A stretch of 64,000 nucleotides of DNA. It comes from Cellulosimicrobium cellulans (GTDB lineage Bacteria; Actinomycetota; Actinomycetes; Actinomycetales; Cellulomonadaceae). The notes under the pieces were generated by a model. It saw only the letters and a program-made list of their open reading frames with translations. It made no database searches and was not told where the DNA came from. The position numbers were made by a program, and so were the translations under genes. Of the stretch, positions 34,194 through 43,374 are shown one piece after another. The DNA lies in NCBI RefSeq assembly GCF_016921195.1, contig NZ_JAFGYF010000015.1, forward strand, positions 1-64,000, read 5' to 3'. The first letter of the stretch is position 1, and the number at the start of each line of letters is the position of its first letter.

Positions 34194-34688
34194 TCAGCCG
34201 CAGGTGTACGTGACGCCGTCCTCGAAGTGCGTGCCCGGGCCGAGCTCGGCGCACTTCTCGAGGACCGCGGACGTGGTGACGCCGATGATGATGCCGACGA
34301 CGATCGAGATCACCAGCATGACGGCACCGACGATGATGCCCGCGAGGGCGACGCCGTTCTTGTAGCCGGCCTTCTTCGACTTGTTGTAGGCGATGATGCT
34401 GAGGATCAGGCCCACGATCGAGAGGCAGCCGAGGAAGGACAGGACGAGGCCGACGATGCCCATCGTCTTGCCGGGGTCCTGGGCCGGGGCGGAGTACCCG
34501 GGCGTGCCGCCCTGCGGGGCGTTGTACTGCGGCGCGTGCGGCGCGCCGTACTGGGGCGCCTGCGGGGCGCCGTACTGCGGGGCCTGCGGCTGCTGGGGCT
34601 GGCCGGGCTGCGGAGCGCCGTGCGCGGACGGTCCGGACGGCGTCCCGCCGGGCTGTGGGGTCTGGTCGGGCTGGTCGGGGGTCGACAT
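34194..34688 (-). CDS. DUF4190-type membrane protein with QYGAP repeats
   Basis: A 164-residue protein. Residues 1-70 are a Pro/Gln/Gly/Ala-rich cytosolic head with three APQY(G/N)AP repeats; then two TM helices (IVGLVLSFLGCLSIVGLILSII and ALAGIIVGAVMLVISIVVGIIIG) joined by AYNKSKKAGYKNG, the DUF4190 pattern, and a short extracytoplasmic end with two cysteines. Function is unknown; small proteins of this type may scaffold envelope processes. The ATG at 34688 has GAGGAGA upstream. Confidence 0.85.
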   Translation of the reverse strand: MSTPDQPDQTPQPGGTPSGPSAHGAPQPGQPQQPQAPQYGAPQAPQYGAPHAPQYNAPQGGTPGYSAPAQDPGKTMGIVGLVLSFLGCLSIVGLILSIIAYNKSKKAGYKNGVALAGIIVGAVMLVISIVVGIIIGVTTSAVLEKCAELGPGTHFEDGVTYTCG

Positions 34689-34877
34689 GCGATCTCCTCG
34701 GCGATGGGTTCGGGCCCGGCCAGTATGCCGGTCGAGGTCGCTCGGCGTCCCGAGCGCCCGCGGCGCGTCCGGAACACGGGTGGCCGGTTCCTCCGCCGTC
34801 CACCCGACGGGCCGACCGTCACGACTCCCACACATCCGTGGGTCGGCGGGGCGTGGGGCATGCGCGATGATGGGGGC

Positions 34878-36506
34878 GTGAACTCTCGGAAGGTCCGATT
34901 CGTCCCTGTCGTCCTCCCCGTCGTCCTCAGCCTCGGTGCCGCTGCGGCGCTCGGTGGCTGTGCCGCGGAGGCCGCGAAGGCCGACGGACCGTCCTCGGGC
35001 GAGACCGGGCTCGTCGCGCGTGCCGCGGAGCCCAGCGACGGCGTCCTCGTGCTGGACTCGACCGACCCCGCGGAGCTCGCACTGACGAGCAGCCAGGCGT
35101 TCTTCACGTCCGCGCCCGTCGTCGTCCTCGCCGTCGCCGACGACGAGGCGGCGCGCGCCACGGCGGCCGCCGCGGCGGTCGAGCTCGCCGCGCCCGTGCT
35201 CCTGGTCGGCGGTGCCATCTCCGACGGAGGGCTGCGCACCGAGCTCGCCCGGCTCGGCACGGTCGCGGTCGTCGAGGTCGGCGAGGCGGACGCGCCCCCG
35301 GGGCAGGAGGACGCGGGCGAGACCCCGGAGCGCGCCACGCTCGGCGACGTCGAGGGCGTCGAGCGGGTCCTGCTCGACGTGGGCGCGCTCGGCGCCGACG
35401 GGGCGCTCGACCCGCACGACCTCGACGACGTCCGCGCCGCGCTGCCCGAGCGCGGCGAGCCGGAGACGCTCACGGAGGTCCTCGCGCTCACGGAGCAGGG
35501 GAGCCTCGACGCGCCCGGCGGCCCGCAGTCCGCGGCGATCGCGACGGCCCGCGCGGCCGGGGCGGTGCCGCTCGAGGTGCCGCAGGGCGACCCGCGCTCC
35601 TCCGCCGAGGTCGTCGACGCGATCGCGGCCGCGAAGGCGCTCGCGGTCGTGGGCATCGGGGAGAGCTTCGGGTCGGCGGACGAGCTCGCGTGGCGGCTGC
35701 GCACGGCCGAGGCCGGCGACCTGCTCCCGAGCGGGTCGCAGCTCGTGCTCGCCGACGGCGTGCGGTACGTGGCGGTCGAGGCGGACGCCGTGACCTCCGG
35801 GCTCCGAGCGGTGGGGGAGCAGGCGCTGACCGACGCCGTCACGCGCGCCGAGGACGCGGCGGCGTCGTACGCGGAGGCGGTGCCGGAGGAGACCGTCGTC
35901 CCGGTGCTCGAGGTCCCGGCGACCCGGGCGTCGTCGAAGCCCGGCGAGGACCGGGACTACTCGACCGAGATCCCGACCGAGGAGCTGCTGCCGCTCGTGG
36001 ACGCGGCGGCCGCGGCGGGGGTCATGGTCGTGCTGCGCCTCGAACCGGGCCGCGCGTCGTTCGACGAGCAGGTGGCCGAGTACGCGGACGTCCTCGCCCG
36101 CCCGACGGTGGGCGTGGCGCTCGACGTCGACGCGCGCCGGGTCGGTGACGGTACCCCGAGCGGCACCGTGGACGCGGCCGAGCTGGGCGCGGCGATCGAC
36201 GCGGTCGGCGAGGTCGTGCGAGCCGAAGGGCTGCCGCAGAAGCTCGTCGTGCTGCAGCGCTCGGACGCGGACGCGATCCGGGGGGCGTCGGGCCTCGACC
36301 TGGGGTCGGGGGAGGCGGCCGTGGTCCTGCGGTCCACCTCGGGAGACAGCTACGGCGCGCGGGTGCGGGACTGGGGGCTGCTCCTCGACGGGCTGCCGCA
36401 GGGCGTGGCCGCCGGTTGGACGACGGGTTCGTCGGACCCGGCTCGCGACGTCGAGGGCGTCCTCTCGCTCGACCCGAGCCCGCGCTACATCGCGCCCTCG
36501 CGCTAG
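34878..36506 (+). CDS. secreted lipoprotein with cell-wall-binding-repeat-like and TIM-barrel-like regions
   Basis: A 542-residue lipoprotein: signal segment VRFVPVVLPVVLSLGAAAALGGC with lipobox Cys about 27. The first half contains patterns such as SAPVVVLAVADDEAARATAAAAAVELAAPVLLVGG, resembling putative cell-wall-binding repeat 2 units. The second half (about 330-540) has TVVPVLEVPATRASSKPGEDRDYSTEIPTEELLPLVDAAAAAGVMVVLRLEPGR and reads like a beta/alpha barrel of unknown activity. The GTG at 34878 follows GATGAT by 6 nt. It is not obviously linked to its neighbours. Confidence 0.7.
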   Translation: MNSRKVRFVPVVLPVVLSLGAAAALGGCAAEAAKADGPSSGETGLVARAAEPSDGVLVLDSTDPAELALTSSQAFFTSAPVVVLAVADDEAARATAAAAAVELAAPVLLVGGAISDGGLRTELARLGTVAVVEVGEADAPPGQEDAGETPERATLGDVEGVERVLLDVGALGADGALDPHDLDDVRAALPERGEPETLTEVLALTEQGSLDAPGGPQSAAIATARAAGAVPLEVPQGDPRSSAEVVDAIAAAKALAVVGIGESFGSADELAWRLRTAEAGDLLPSGSQLVLADGVRYVAVEADAVTSGLRAVGEQALTDAVTRAEDAAASYAEAVPEETVVPVLEVPATRASSKPGEDRDYSTEIPTEELLPLVDAAAAAGVMVVLRLEPGRASFDEQVAEYADVLARPTVGVALDVDARRVGDGTPSGTVDAAELGAAIDAVGEVVRAEGLPQKLVVLQRSDADAIRGASGLDLGSGEAAVVLRSTSGDSYGARVRDWGLLLDGLPQGVAAGWTTGSSDPARDVEGVLSLDPSPRYIAPSR

Positions 36507-36541
36507 GCCGGAGGGGCTTGGCCGCGCCCCGAGCGGCGGGT

Positions 36542-36576
36542 TAGGGTGTGTCGCTCGCAAAAGCCGAATCGATTCG
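36542..36576 (+). promoter_or_regulatory. promoter and LacI-type operator of the GH20 gene
   Basis: TAGGGT (36542-36547) may be the -10 box. The perfect 12-bp palindrome CGAATCGATTCG at 36565-36576, with a central CG typical of LacI-family operators, would lie just after the transcription start, where a bound repressor blocks initiation. Confidence 0.6.
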
Positions 36577-36602
36577 ATCCCAGCCAGACGACGAGGTACC
36601 CG

Positions 36603-38108
36603 ATGGTCTCGGTCATCCCCCAGCCCCAGCAGGTCGAGCCCGGGACGGGCCACGTCCCCGTCGTCACGCTGGAGGTCCACGCGCTCGGTCTCGAGCGGAC
36701 CGCCCCGTGGCTCGGGGACCTGGCCGCCGCGCTCCTGAGCGGCCTCGACGGTGTCGCCGCGACGCACGACGACCCGGCGTCCGGCGCCGCGGCGGGTGCC
36801 GCGTCGCGCTCCGCGACCCCCACCGCGCTCGTGCTCCGGATCGACGAGCTGGCCGGTCCGGAGGGCTCCACGAGCCCGGAGCGGTACAGCCTGGTCGTGG
36901 ACGAGGCCGGCGTGACCGCGACCGCCGCCGAGCCCGCCGGGCTGCTCCACGCGGTGCAGACGCTGCGGCAGCTCGTCGAGGCGCCCGGCCCGGGCGACGA
37001 GCCCGCGCGGGTGCCGCACGTCGTCGTGCACGACGCGCCCCGGTACCCCTGGCGCGGCCTGTCCGTGGACGTCGCGCGGACGTTCTTCGGCCTCGACGCC
37101 CTGCGTACCGTGATCGACGTCGCCGCGGCGTACAAGCTCAACGTGCTCCACCTGCACCTCACCGACGACCAGGGCTGGCGCATCGAGTCCCCGTCCCGCC
37201 CCGAGCTCGCCAAGCTCTCCTCGGGGAGCGACACGTCCGGCGGGAAGGGCGGCCACCTGTCGCTCGCGGACTTCCGCGCGCTGCAGGACCACGCGGCGGA
37301 GCGCTTCGTGCGTGTCGTGCCGGAGATCGACGTCCCCGGCCACATCAACGCGGCGACGCACGTCTACGGCGACCTCATGCCCGACGGCGTCGCGACCGAC
37401 GCGTACTCGGGCATCGAGGTCGGCTTCTCGCGTCTCACGTTCGATCTGCCCGCGACGGAGCCGTTCCTGCGCGACGTCTTCACGGACCTCGCCCGCGCGA
37501 CGGACGGGGAGCACGTGCACCTCGGCGGTGACGAGGTGCTGAAGATGGAGCCCGCCGAGTACGCGCAGTTCGTCGAGCTGTGCGAGCGCCTGATCCTCGA
37601 GGCCGGGAAGAAGCCGGTCGCGTGGCAGGAGGCAGCCAAGGCGCCGCTGCGCCCGGGCACTCTCGTGCAGTACTGGGACACGCACCCCATGGACCTCACG
37701 TACCTGGTCGACGCCGCGAAGGCCGGGGCGCGCGTCATCCTGTCGCCCGCGAACCGCGTCTACCTCGACATGCGCTACACGGCGGACTTCGACCCCGCCC
37801 TGGGGCAGGAGTGGGCCGGTCTGGTCGACGTGCGCGACTCCTACGACTGGGAGCCCGAGGAGGTCGTGCCCGGACTGCCGGTCGACACGATCGAGGGCGT
37901 CGAGGCGGCGGTGTGGACCGAACGCGTCCCGACGCTCGACGCGCTGTTCACCATGCTCCTGCCGCGCCTGAGCGCCGTCGCGGAGGTCGGCTGGACCGCA
38001 CCGGAGCGCAAGGACTGGGACGGCTTCCGTCGCCGCGTCGCCCGCGAGGCGCACGCCTGGCGCCGCGCGGGGATCGCGTTCCACGAGTCCGCGCAGGTCG
38101 AGTGGTGA
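36603..38108 (+). CDS. intracellular GH20 beta-N-acetylhexosaminidase
   Basis: A 501-residue GH20 enzyme. An N-terminal GH20b-like domain (1-145) precedes the barrel that begins HDAPRYPWRGLSVDVARTFF. The LHLTDDQGWRIE strand, PEIDVPGH and the catalytic pair in HLGGDEVLKM (Asp310, Glu311, substrate-assisted mechanism) are present, and WTERVPTLDALFTMLLPRL closes it. There is no signal peptide, so it acts in the cytosol on imported chito-oligosaccharides or muropeptide sugars, complementing the GH94 phosphorylase 6 kb away. The ATG at 36603 has GAGG 8 nt upstream; an upstream in-frame start at 36546 lacks one. Confidence 0.93.
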   Translation: MVSVIPQPQQVEPGTGHVPVVTLEVHALGLERTAPWLGDLAAALLSGLDGVAATHDDPASGAAAGAASRSATPTALVLRIDELAGPEGSTSPERYSLVVDEAGVTATAAEPAGLLHAVQTLRQLVEAPGPGDEPARVPHVVVHDAPRYPWRGLSVDVARTFFGLDALRTVIDVAAAYKLNVLHLHLTDDQGWRIESPSRPELAKLSSGSDTSGGKGGHLSLADFRALQDHAAERFVRVVPEIDVPGHINAATHVYGDLMPDGVATDAYSGIEVGFSRLTFDLPATEPFLRDVFTDLARATDGEHVHLGGDEVLKMEPAEYAQFVELCERLILEAGKKPVAWQEAAKAPLRPGTLVQYWDTHPMDLTYLVDAAKAGARVILSPANRVYLDMRYTADFDPALGQEWAGLVDVRDSYDWEPEEVVPGLPVDTIEGVEAAVWTERVPTLDALFTMLLPRLSAVAEVGWTAPERKDWDGFRRRVAREAHAWRRAGIAFHESAQVEW

Positions 38109-38112
38109 CCCG

Positions 38113-39855
38113 TCAGATCCAGGTGGGCAGCCACATGTGCAGGCGCCAGAACCAGTACGGCACCTGCCACGCCGTCCAGATCGGGTAGAAGAACACGCTG
38201 ACGGCGCCGATCGTCGTGAGCAGGACCGTGAGCCCCACCCGCACGCGCGCCCGCGCGACCGGGCGGTGCTCGGTGCGTTCGAGCGCGAGCGTCATCGCGT
38301 ACACGAGCGTGAGCACGACCCACGGCGTGAACACTATCGAGTAGAACGTGAAGATGGTCCGCTCGGCGTAGAGGAACCAGGGCGCCCACCCGGCGACGAT
38401 GCCGCTGAGCACGGCGAGCGCCCGCCAGTCCTTGAGCCGCACGAGCGCCCAGAGCGCGACGAGGACGGCGAGCGCCGCCGTCCACCACAGCACGGGGTTG
38501 CCGAGCGAGGTGATCGCCCGTGCACAGCGCTCCGCCTCGCAGCCGGCCTCGCCGGGGTCGTAGGAGCGCCAGTAGAACGACGTGGGGCGCCACTGGAGGA
38601 TCCACCCGAGCGGGTGCGCCTCGTACGTGTGCTCGGACGTGAGCCCGTTGTGGAAGTCCCACATCTTCAGGTGGTACTCCCACAGCGACCGCAACCCGGG
38701 CGGGAGCCACTGGACCCCCTCGCCCGGGTGGTCGAGCGCCCACTGGCGCATGTACGCCCCGGGGGAGCGCAGCCACGACGTCCACGACGCGAGGTAGGCG
38801 AGCGCCGCCGTCGGAAGCATGACGAGCGCGGCCGGGATCGCGTCGCGCACGAGCGCGTCCTCCCACCAGCGCCCGACGCCCGCGGTGCGGCGCGCCGTCG
38901 CGTCCCACAGCACCGACACGACGGCGAAGACGGCGAGGAAGTACAGCCCCGACCACTTGACCCCGCACGCGAGACCGAGCGCGACCGCCGCGGCGAACCG
39001 CCACCACCGCCACCCGAGCCCGGGCCCGTAGCGCCGGATCGTCCCGCCCGCGTCGAGGATCGCCGCGCAGCGGTCGGCGAGGCGGCGCCGGGCCTGCTCG
39101 CGGTCGAGCAGCAGGCACCCGAAGGCGACGAGCACCCAGACCATGAGCATGTTGTCGAGCAGGCCGGTGCGCGAGTGCACGATCGCCTCGCCGTCCACGG
39201 CCATGAGCGCGCCGGCGACGATCCCCATCGCCGTCGACGCGAACAGGCGCCGGGCGATCCGCGCCACGAGCACCACGGCCACGACCCCGACGACCGCGGA
39301 CGCGATGCGCCACGACCACGGGTTCTCCGCCCCGCCGAAGAACCTCATCCCGAGGGCGATCATCCACTTGCCGAGCGGGGGGTGGACCACGTAGTCGGCC
39401 GTCGGGAGGAACGAGTTCACGTCCCCGGCCTCGAACGCCGGGTTCGGCTCCTCGGGCCAGTCCGCCTCGTACCCGACCTGGAGCAGGGTCCATGCCTGCT
39501 TGACGTAGTACGTCTCGTCGAACACGAGCGTGCCCGGACGGCCGAGGTTCCACAGCCGCAGCACCGCCGCGACGGCCGCGACGATCGCGACCCCGAGCCA
39601 CCCCCAAAGCCGGTCGTGCGCGGTCGCCCCGAGCGCCAGACGGCGGGGCCCGAGCAGCGCGAGCAGGAGGCGCTCGCGGTGGCTCAGGTCGGGCGCGTCG
39701 TCGGCGTCCTGCCCGGAGCCGGTGGCCGGTGCGTCGGCGCCGGAGCGGGCGTCGTCGGGCTCGGCGCCGGACGCCCGGCCGGACGCGTCGGGCTCGTCGG
39801 GGACGTCGGTCGCGTGCCGAGGTCCGGGGTGCGCGTCGGCGGGCGGCTGGGACAC
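38113..39855 (-). CDS. dolichyl-phosphate-mannose-type protein O-mannosyltransferase
   Basis: About 580 residues, polytopic GT39 (PMT) glycosyltransferase that mannosylates secreted proteins from polyprenyl-phosphate mannose. After a disordered Ala/Asp/Ser head of about 80 residues come 9-11 TM helices. The first periplasmic loop has LVFDETYYVKQAWTLL with the family's catalytic D-E pair, followed by HPPLGKWMIALG. The GTG at 39855 is favoured because TACGAT (39863-39868 on the minus strand) precedes it by 7 nt; an ATG at 39864 overlaps that box. The gene ends 4 nt from the GH20 stop and is divergent from rsmI, an arrangement common in actinobacteria. Confidence 0.9.
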   Translation of the reverse strand: MSQPPADAHPGPRHATDVPDEPDASGRASGAEPDDARSGADAPATGSGQDADDAPDLSHRERLLLALLGPRRLALGATAHDRLWGWLGVAIVAAVAAVLRLWNLGRPGTLVFDETYYVKQAWTLLQVGYEADWPEEPNPAFEAGDVNSFLPTADYVVHPPLGKWMIALGMRFFGGAENPWSWRIASAVVGVVAVVLVARIARRLFASTAMGIVAGALMAVDGEAIVHSRTGLLDNMLMVWVLVAFGCLLLDREQARRRLADRCAAILDAGGTIRRYGPGLGWRWWRFAAAVALGLACGVKWSGLYFLAVFAVVSVLWDATARRTAGVGRWWEDALVRDAIPAALVMLPTAALAYLASWTSWLRSPGAYMRQWALDHPGEGVQWLPPGLRSLWEYHLKMWDFHNGLTSEHTYEAHPLGWILQWRPTSFYWRSYDPGEAGCEAERCARAITSLGNPVLWWTAALAVLVALWALVRLKDWRALAVLSGIVAGWAPWFLYAERTIFTFYSIVFTPWVVLTLVYAMTLALERTEHRPVARARVRVGLTVLLTTIGAVSVFFYPIWTAWQVPYWFWRLHMWLPTWI

Positions 39856-39898
39856 GCAGGCCATCGTAGGGGCACCCGGGTGTGGAACCCTGGGAGCC

Positions 39899-40789
39899 AT
39901 GTCCTCCTCGACCGACGCGCCCGACGCCGACCGGCCCACGACCCCGCGGGAGGCCGGGCACCTGGTGCTGGGCGGCACCCCGATCGGGAACGCGGAGGAC
40001 GCGAGCCCGCGGCTGCGGCGCCTCCTGGCGGAGGCGGACGTCGTCGCGGCGGAGGACACGCGCCGCCTGCACGCGCTCGCGCATCGGCTGGGCGTGCCGG
40101 TCGGCGGGCGCGTCCTCAGCTTCCACGAGCACAACGAGTCCGACCGCGCGGACGACCTCCTCGACGTCGTCGACGGCGGCGGGACGGTGCTCGTCGTGTC
40201 GGACGCAGGCATGCCGAGCGTGTCCGACCCCGGCTTCCGCGTCGTCGCGCGCGCGGTCGAGCGCGGGGTCCCGGTCACGACGGCGCCCGGGCCGAGCGCC
40301 GTCCTCACCGCCCTGGCGCTCTCGGGGCTCCCGACGGACCGCTTCTGCTTCGAGGGCTTCCCGCCGCGCAAGGCGGGCGACCGGTCGCGCGCGCTGGCCG
40401 CGCTGGCCGACGAGCCGCGCACGCTCGTGTTCTTCGAGGCGCCGCACCGCGTGGCGGAGACCCTCGCCGCGATGGCCGACGCGTTCGGCGCCGACCGGCC
40501 GGCCGCCGTCGCGCGCGAGCTCACCAAGACGTACGAGGAGGTGCTGCGGGGACCCCTGGCCGAGCTCGCGGAGCGCGCCGCCGAGGAGCAGCTCCGCGGG
40601 GAGATCTGCGTCGTGGTCGGCGGTGCGCCGCCGCGCGGCCCCGTCCCGCTCGCCGAGCTCGTCCCGGGCGTGCTGGCTCGCGTCGACGGCGGGGAACGGC
40701 TCAAGGAGGTCGTCGCGGACGTCGCCCAGGACGCGGGGGTCGCGAAGCGGGACCTCTACGCGGCGGCGTTGGAGGCGCGCCGCCGCTGA
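39899..40789 (+). CDS. rsmI: 16S rRNA (cytidine1402-2'-O)-methyltransferase
   Basis: A 296-residue SAM-dependent tetrapyrrole-methylase-fold enzyme that modifies C1402 in the ribosomal P site. Motifs: LVLGGTPIGNAEDASPRLRRLL (family start LxxxxTPIGN), VVAAEDTRRL, SFHEHNE, VVSDAGMPSVSDPGFRVV, APGPSAVLTALALSGLP and VARELTKTYEEVLRG. The ATG at 39899 follows a GGGAG only 2 nt away. It is divergent from the O-mannosyltransferase. The stop lies inside a hairpin shared with the converging nicotinamidase gene. Confidence 0.96.
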   Translation: MSSSTDAPDADRPTTPREAGHLVLGGTPIGNAEDASPRLRRLLAEADVVAAEDTRRLHALAHRLGVPVGGRVLSFHEHNESDRADDLLDVVDGGGTVLVVSDAGMPSVSDPGFRVVARAVERGVPVTTAPGPSAVLTALALSGLPTDRFCFEGFPPRKAGDRSRALAALADEPRTLVFFEAPHRVAETLAAMADAFGADRPAAVARELTKTYEEVLRGPLAELAERAAEEQLRGEICVVVGGAPPRGPVPLAELVPGVLARVDGGERLKEVVADVAQDAGVAKRDLYAAALEARRR

Positions 40790-40797
40790 GGCGGCGG
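40780..40797. terminator. short bidirectional hairpin between rsmI and nicotinamidase
   Basis: A perfect 7-bp stem CCGCCGC/GCGGCGG with loop TGAG; the rsmI stop codon is in the loop and the converging gene ends 12 nt later. Confidence 0.6.
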
Positions 40798-40808
40798 GAG
40801 AGGAGCCG

Positions 40809-41408
40809 TCAGCGCCCGACGGCGGTGCTCGGCTCGAGCGCGACGCCCGCCGCGGCGAGCTCCTCGCGCGCCGCGGCGCCCAGCTCGGGCGTGACCGGCA
40901 CGGTGAGGTCGGTGAGGACCCGGGTGGCGAGGCCGAGCGCGTGCGCGTCGAGCGCCGTCGCCCGCACGCAGTGGGACTCGGCGATGCCGACCACGTCGAC
41001 GGCCTCGATCCCGGCGTCGCGCAGGAGGTCCGCGAGGGGGCGGCCGCCGACGTCGACCCCCTCGAAACCGGAGTACGCGGCCTGGTACTCGCCCTTCTTC
41101 ACCCCGGCGTCGGGCGCGAGGTCGGCGAGCGCGGGGTGCAGCTCGGCGTTCGGGGTGCCCGCGATCCCGTGCGGGGGCCACGTGTCGACGAAGTCCGGCT
41201 CCGGGCTCCAGTGCTCGCCCGGGTCGACGTGCCAGTCCTGGGTCGTGACGACGAGGTCGTAGGCGTCGCGGTGGTCGCGCGCGTGGTCGGCGATGCGCTG
41301 CGCGACGGCGTTCCCGCCCTCGACCCCCAGCTCCCCGCCCTCGCAGAACGTGGGCTGGACGTCGACGACGATCAGCGCGCGGCGCACCGCGGGAGTGTTC
41401 TCGCTCAT
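40809..41408 (-). CDS. nicotinamidase / isochorismatase-family cysteine hydrolase
   Basis: A 199-residue cysteine hydrolase with the triad Asp16 (ALIVVDVQPTF), a lysine in GVKKGEYQAAYSGFEG (Lys104/105) and Cys147 (ESHCVRATALDAHALG). The metal-binding set DWH-x-D and an H at PPHGIAGT match PncA-type nicotinamidases, so hydrolysis of nicotinamide to nicotinate in NAD salvage is the likely job. The ATG at 41408 gives the usual short N-terminus. Confidence 0.9.
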   Translation of the reverse strand: MSENTPAVRRALIVVDVQPTFCEGGELGVEGGNAVAQRIADHARDHRDAYDLVVTTQDWHVDPGEHWSPEPDFVDTWPPHGIAGTPNAELHPALADLAPDAGVKKGEYQAAYSGFEGVDVGGRPLADLLRDAGIEAVDVVGIAESHCVRATALDAHALGLATRVLTDLTVPVTPELGAAAREELAAAGVALEPSTAVGR

Positions 41409-41535
41409 GCGCCCACTCTGCCACCCGGGACGGGGTGTGGGGAGCCTGCGGGCGGGGCGTCGAGCCCGCCGGGCGCGTCCCGCGCGCGGGTGCGAGAGTG
41501 GGAGCAGTCGTGACCCGAGCATCCGGGAGGACCCG

Positions 41536-42006
41536 ATGAGCGACGACCCGACGCCCGCCGCGACCCCTCCGGCCGGCACGCCGGAGCGGCCCATCGGGTA
41601 CTGGCTCAAGCTCGTGGACCGGCTCATCGACGAGAGCCTCGACGGCGTGTTCCAGCACTCGGGGCTCACGCGCCGGCACTGGCAGGTGCTCAACACGATC
41701 CGGGACGGCGTGAGCGAGGAGGCGAGCGTCGACGGCGTCCTCTCGCCCTTCACGGGAGCGGGGGCGGGGCACGGGGCCGGCGCCGTGACGGCGGAGATCG
41801 ACGACCTCGTGCGGCGGGGCTGGGTCGCGCGCGACGGCTCCGGCCTGCTCTCCGTGACCGTGGCCGGCAACCACGCGTACCACGACCTGCTCGACGCCGT
41901 GTCGCTCGCGCGCGAGCGCGTCGCCGAGGGCGTGAGCCGCGAGGAGTACGCCCAGACGGTCGCGACGCTTGAGCGGATGGCGCGCAACCTCGGCTGGACG
42001 GGCTGA
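41536..42006 (+). CDS. MarR-like winged-helix regulator
   Basis: A 156-residue protein. After a Pro/Ala head come PIGYWLKLVDRLIDESLDGVFQHSGLTRRHWQVLNTI, which fits the first helices of MarR proteins, and VTAEIDDLVRRGWVARDGSGLLSVTVAG, which fits the wing. Residues 65-90 (GVSEEASVDGVLSPFTGAG) replace part of the usual recognition region, so it is a divergent member. The ATG at 41536 follows GGGAGG by 5 nt. It might regulate the divergent nicotinamidase gene, but I see no operator. Confidence 0.78.
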   Translation: MSDDPTPAATPPAGTPERPIGYWLKLVDRLIDESLDGVFQHSGLTRRHWQVLNTIRDGVSEEASVDGVLSPFTGAGAGHGAGAVTAEIDDLVRRGWVARDGSGLLSVTVAGNHAYHDLLDAVSLARERVAEGVSREEYAQTVATLERMARNLGWTG

Positions 42007-42134
42007 CCCCCGCCCGCGGCGAGCATGCCGCGAGACGCGGCCACGCGGCGTCGGGCAGCAGGCGTACCCTGCGAGACCCGCGACCCGTGCGCACCCCCGC
42101 GCCCGGGAGCGCCGCACAGAGCTGGAGCACTGCG

Positions 42135-43316
42135 ATGGAGTTCCGCCGGATCCCCGGTCTGCCGCCCTACGTCTTCACGATCATCGACGGGCTCAAGATC
42201 GAGGCACGCCGAGCGGGGCGCGACGTGGTGGACCTCGGCTTCGGCAACCCCGACCTGCCCAGCCCGCAGGTCGCGGTCGACAAGCTTGCCGAGGCCGCCC
42301 AGAACTCGCGCAACCACCGCTACTCCGCGTCGCGCGGCATCCCCAAGCTCCGCGAGGCCGTCGCCGGGCTGTACCAGCGCCGGTTCGGCGTGAGCCTCGA
42401 CCCGGGCACCGAGATCATCTCGACCATCGGTGCCAAGGAGGGCTTCAGCCACCTCATGTGGGTGCTGCTCCAGCCGGGCGACGTCGCGCTCGTCCCCACG
42501 CCCAGCTACCCGATCCACATCTGGGGCCCCTACTTCGCGGGCGCCGACGCGCGCCAGGTCCCCATCGGCGACGGCACCGACGCCGCCGGGTACATCGACC
42601 GGATCATCGAGGCGTGGGAGCTCGGTTGGCCCAAGCCGCGCGTGGTCGTGCTGTCGTTCCCCCACAACCCGACGACGACGGTCGCGACCAAGGAGGACCT
42701 CCAGCGCCTCGTCGACTGGGCCCGGGACAAGGACGTCGTGCTCGTGCACGACCTCGCGTACGCCGACATGACGTTCGACGGGTTCCGCCCGCCCTCGATC
42801 ATGGAGTGCGAGGGCGCGCGCGAGGTGGCGGTCGAGCTGTACTCGATGACGAAGTCGTTCTCCATGGCGGGCTGGCGCGTCGCGTTCCTCGTGGGGCGCC
42901 GCGACGTCGTCGGGGCGCTCGCCAAGCTCAAGAGCTACCTCGACTACGGCACGTTCCAGCCGATCCAGATCGCCGCGACCGTGACGCTCAACGAGGCGAC
43001 CGAGTTCCCGCAGGAGATCTCGTCGGTGTACGAGTCGCGGCGCGACGCCCTGTACGACGGGCTCCAGCGCATCGGCTGGGACATCCACAAGCCCGGCGGC
43101 ACGATGTTCGCGTGGGCCCGGATCCCCGAGCCCTACCGCGACATGGGCTCGATCGAGTTCGCGACGCACCTCGTCGAGGAGTGCGACGTCGCCGTGTCCC
43201 CGGGCGTCGGGTTCGGCCCCGGCGGCGACGAGTTCGTCCGGTTCGCGCTCATCGAGAACGAGCACCGCATCGGGCAGGCGATCCGCGGCCTCAAGCGCGG
43301 TCTCACCCGCCTCTGA
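42135..43316 (+). CDS. alanine-synthesising aminotransferase (AlaC-like)
   Basis: A 393-residue class-I aminotransferase. It matches AlaC-type glutamate-pyruvate aminotransferases: EFRRIPGLPPYVFTIIDGLK at the start, DLGFGNPDLPSPQ, NHRYSASRGIPKLREAV, FPHNPTTTVA, the PLP lysine in YSMTKSFSMAGWR (Lys240) and PGGTMFAWARIP. Cytosolic. GGAG is about 9 nt before the ATG. It stands 128 nt after the MarR-like gene and is probably transcribed alone. Confidence 0.92.
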   Translation: MEFRRIPGLPPYVFTIIDGLKIEARRAGRDVVDLGFGNPDLPSPQVAVDKLAEAAQNSRNHRYSASRGIPKLREAVAGLYQRRFGVSLDPGTEIISTIGAKEGFSHLMWVLLQPGDVALVPTPSYPIHIWGPYFAGADARQVPIGDGTDAAGYIDRIIEAWELGWPKPRVVVLSFPHNPTTTVATKEDLQRLVDWARDKDVVLVHDLAYADMTFDGFRPPSIMECEGAREVAVELYSMTKSFSMAGWRVAFLVGRRDVVGALAKLKSYLDYGTFQPIQIAATVTLNEATEFPQEISSVYESRRDALYDGLQRIGWDIHKPGGTMFAWARIPEPYRDMGSIEFATHLVEECDVAVSPGVGFGPGGDEFVRFALIENEHRIGQAIRGLKRGLTRL

Positions 43317-43374
43317 CGGTCGAGGCGACGCCGGGGCACGTGCGGCCGCGAGCGCGGCGCGCGACGATGGGCGC

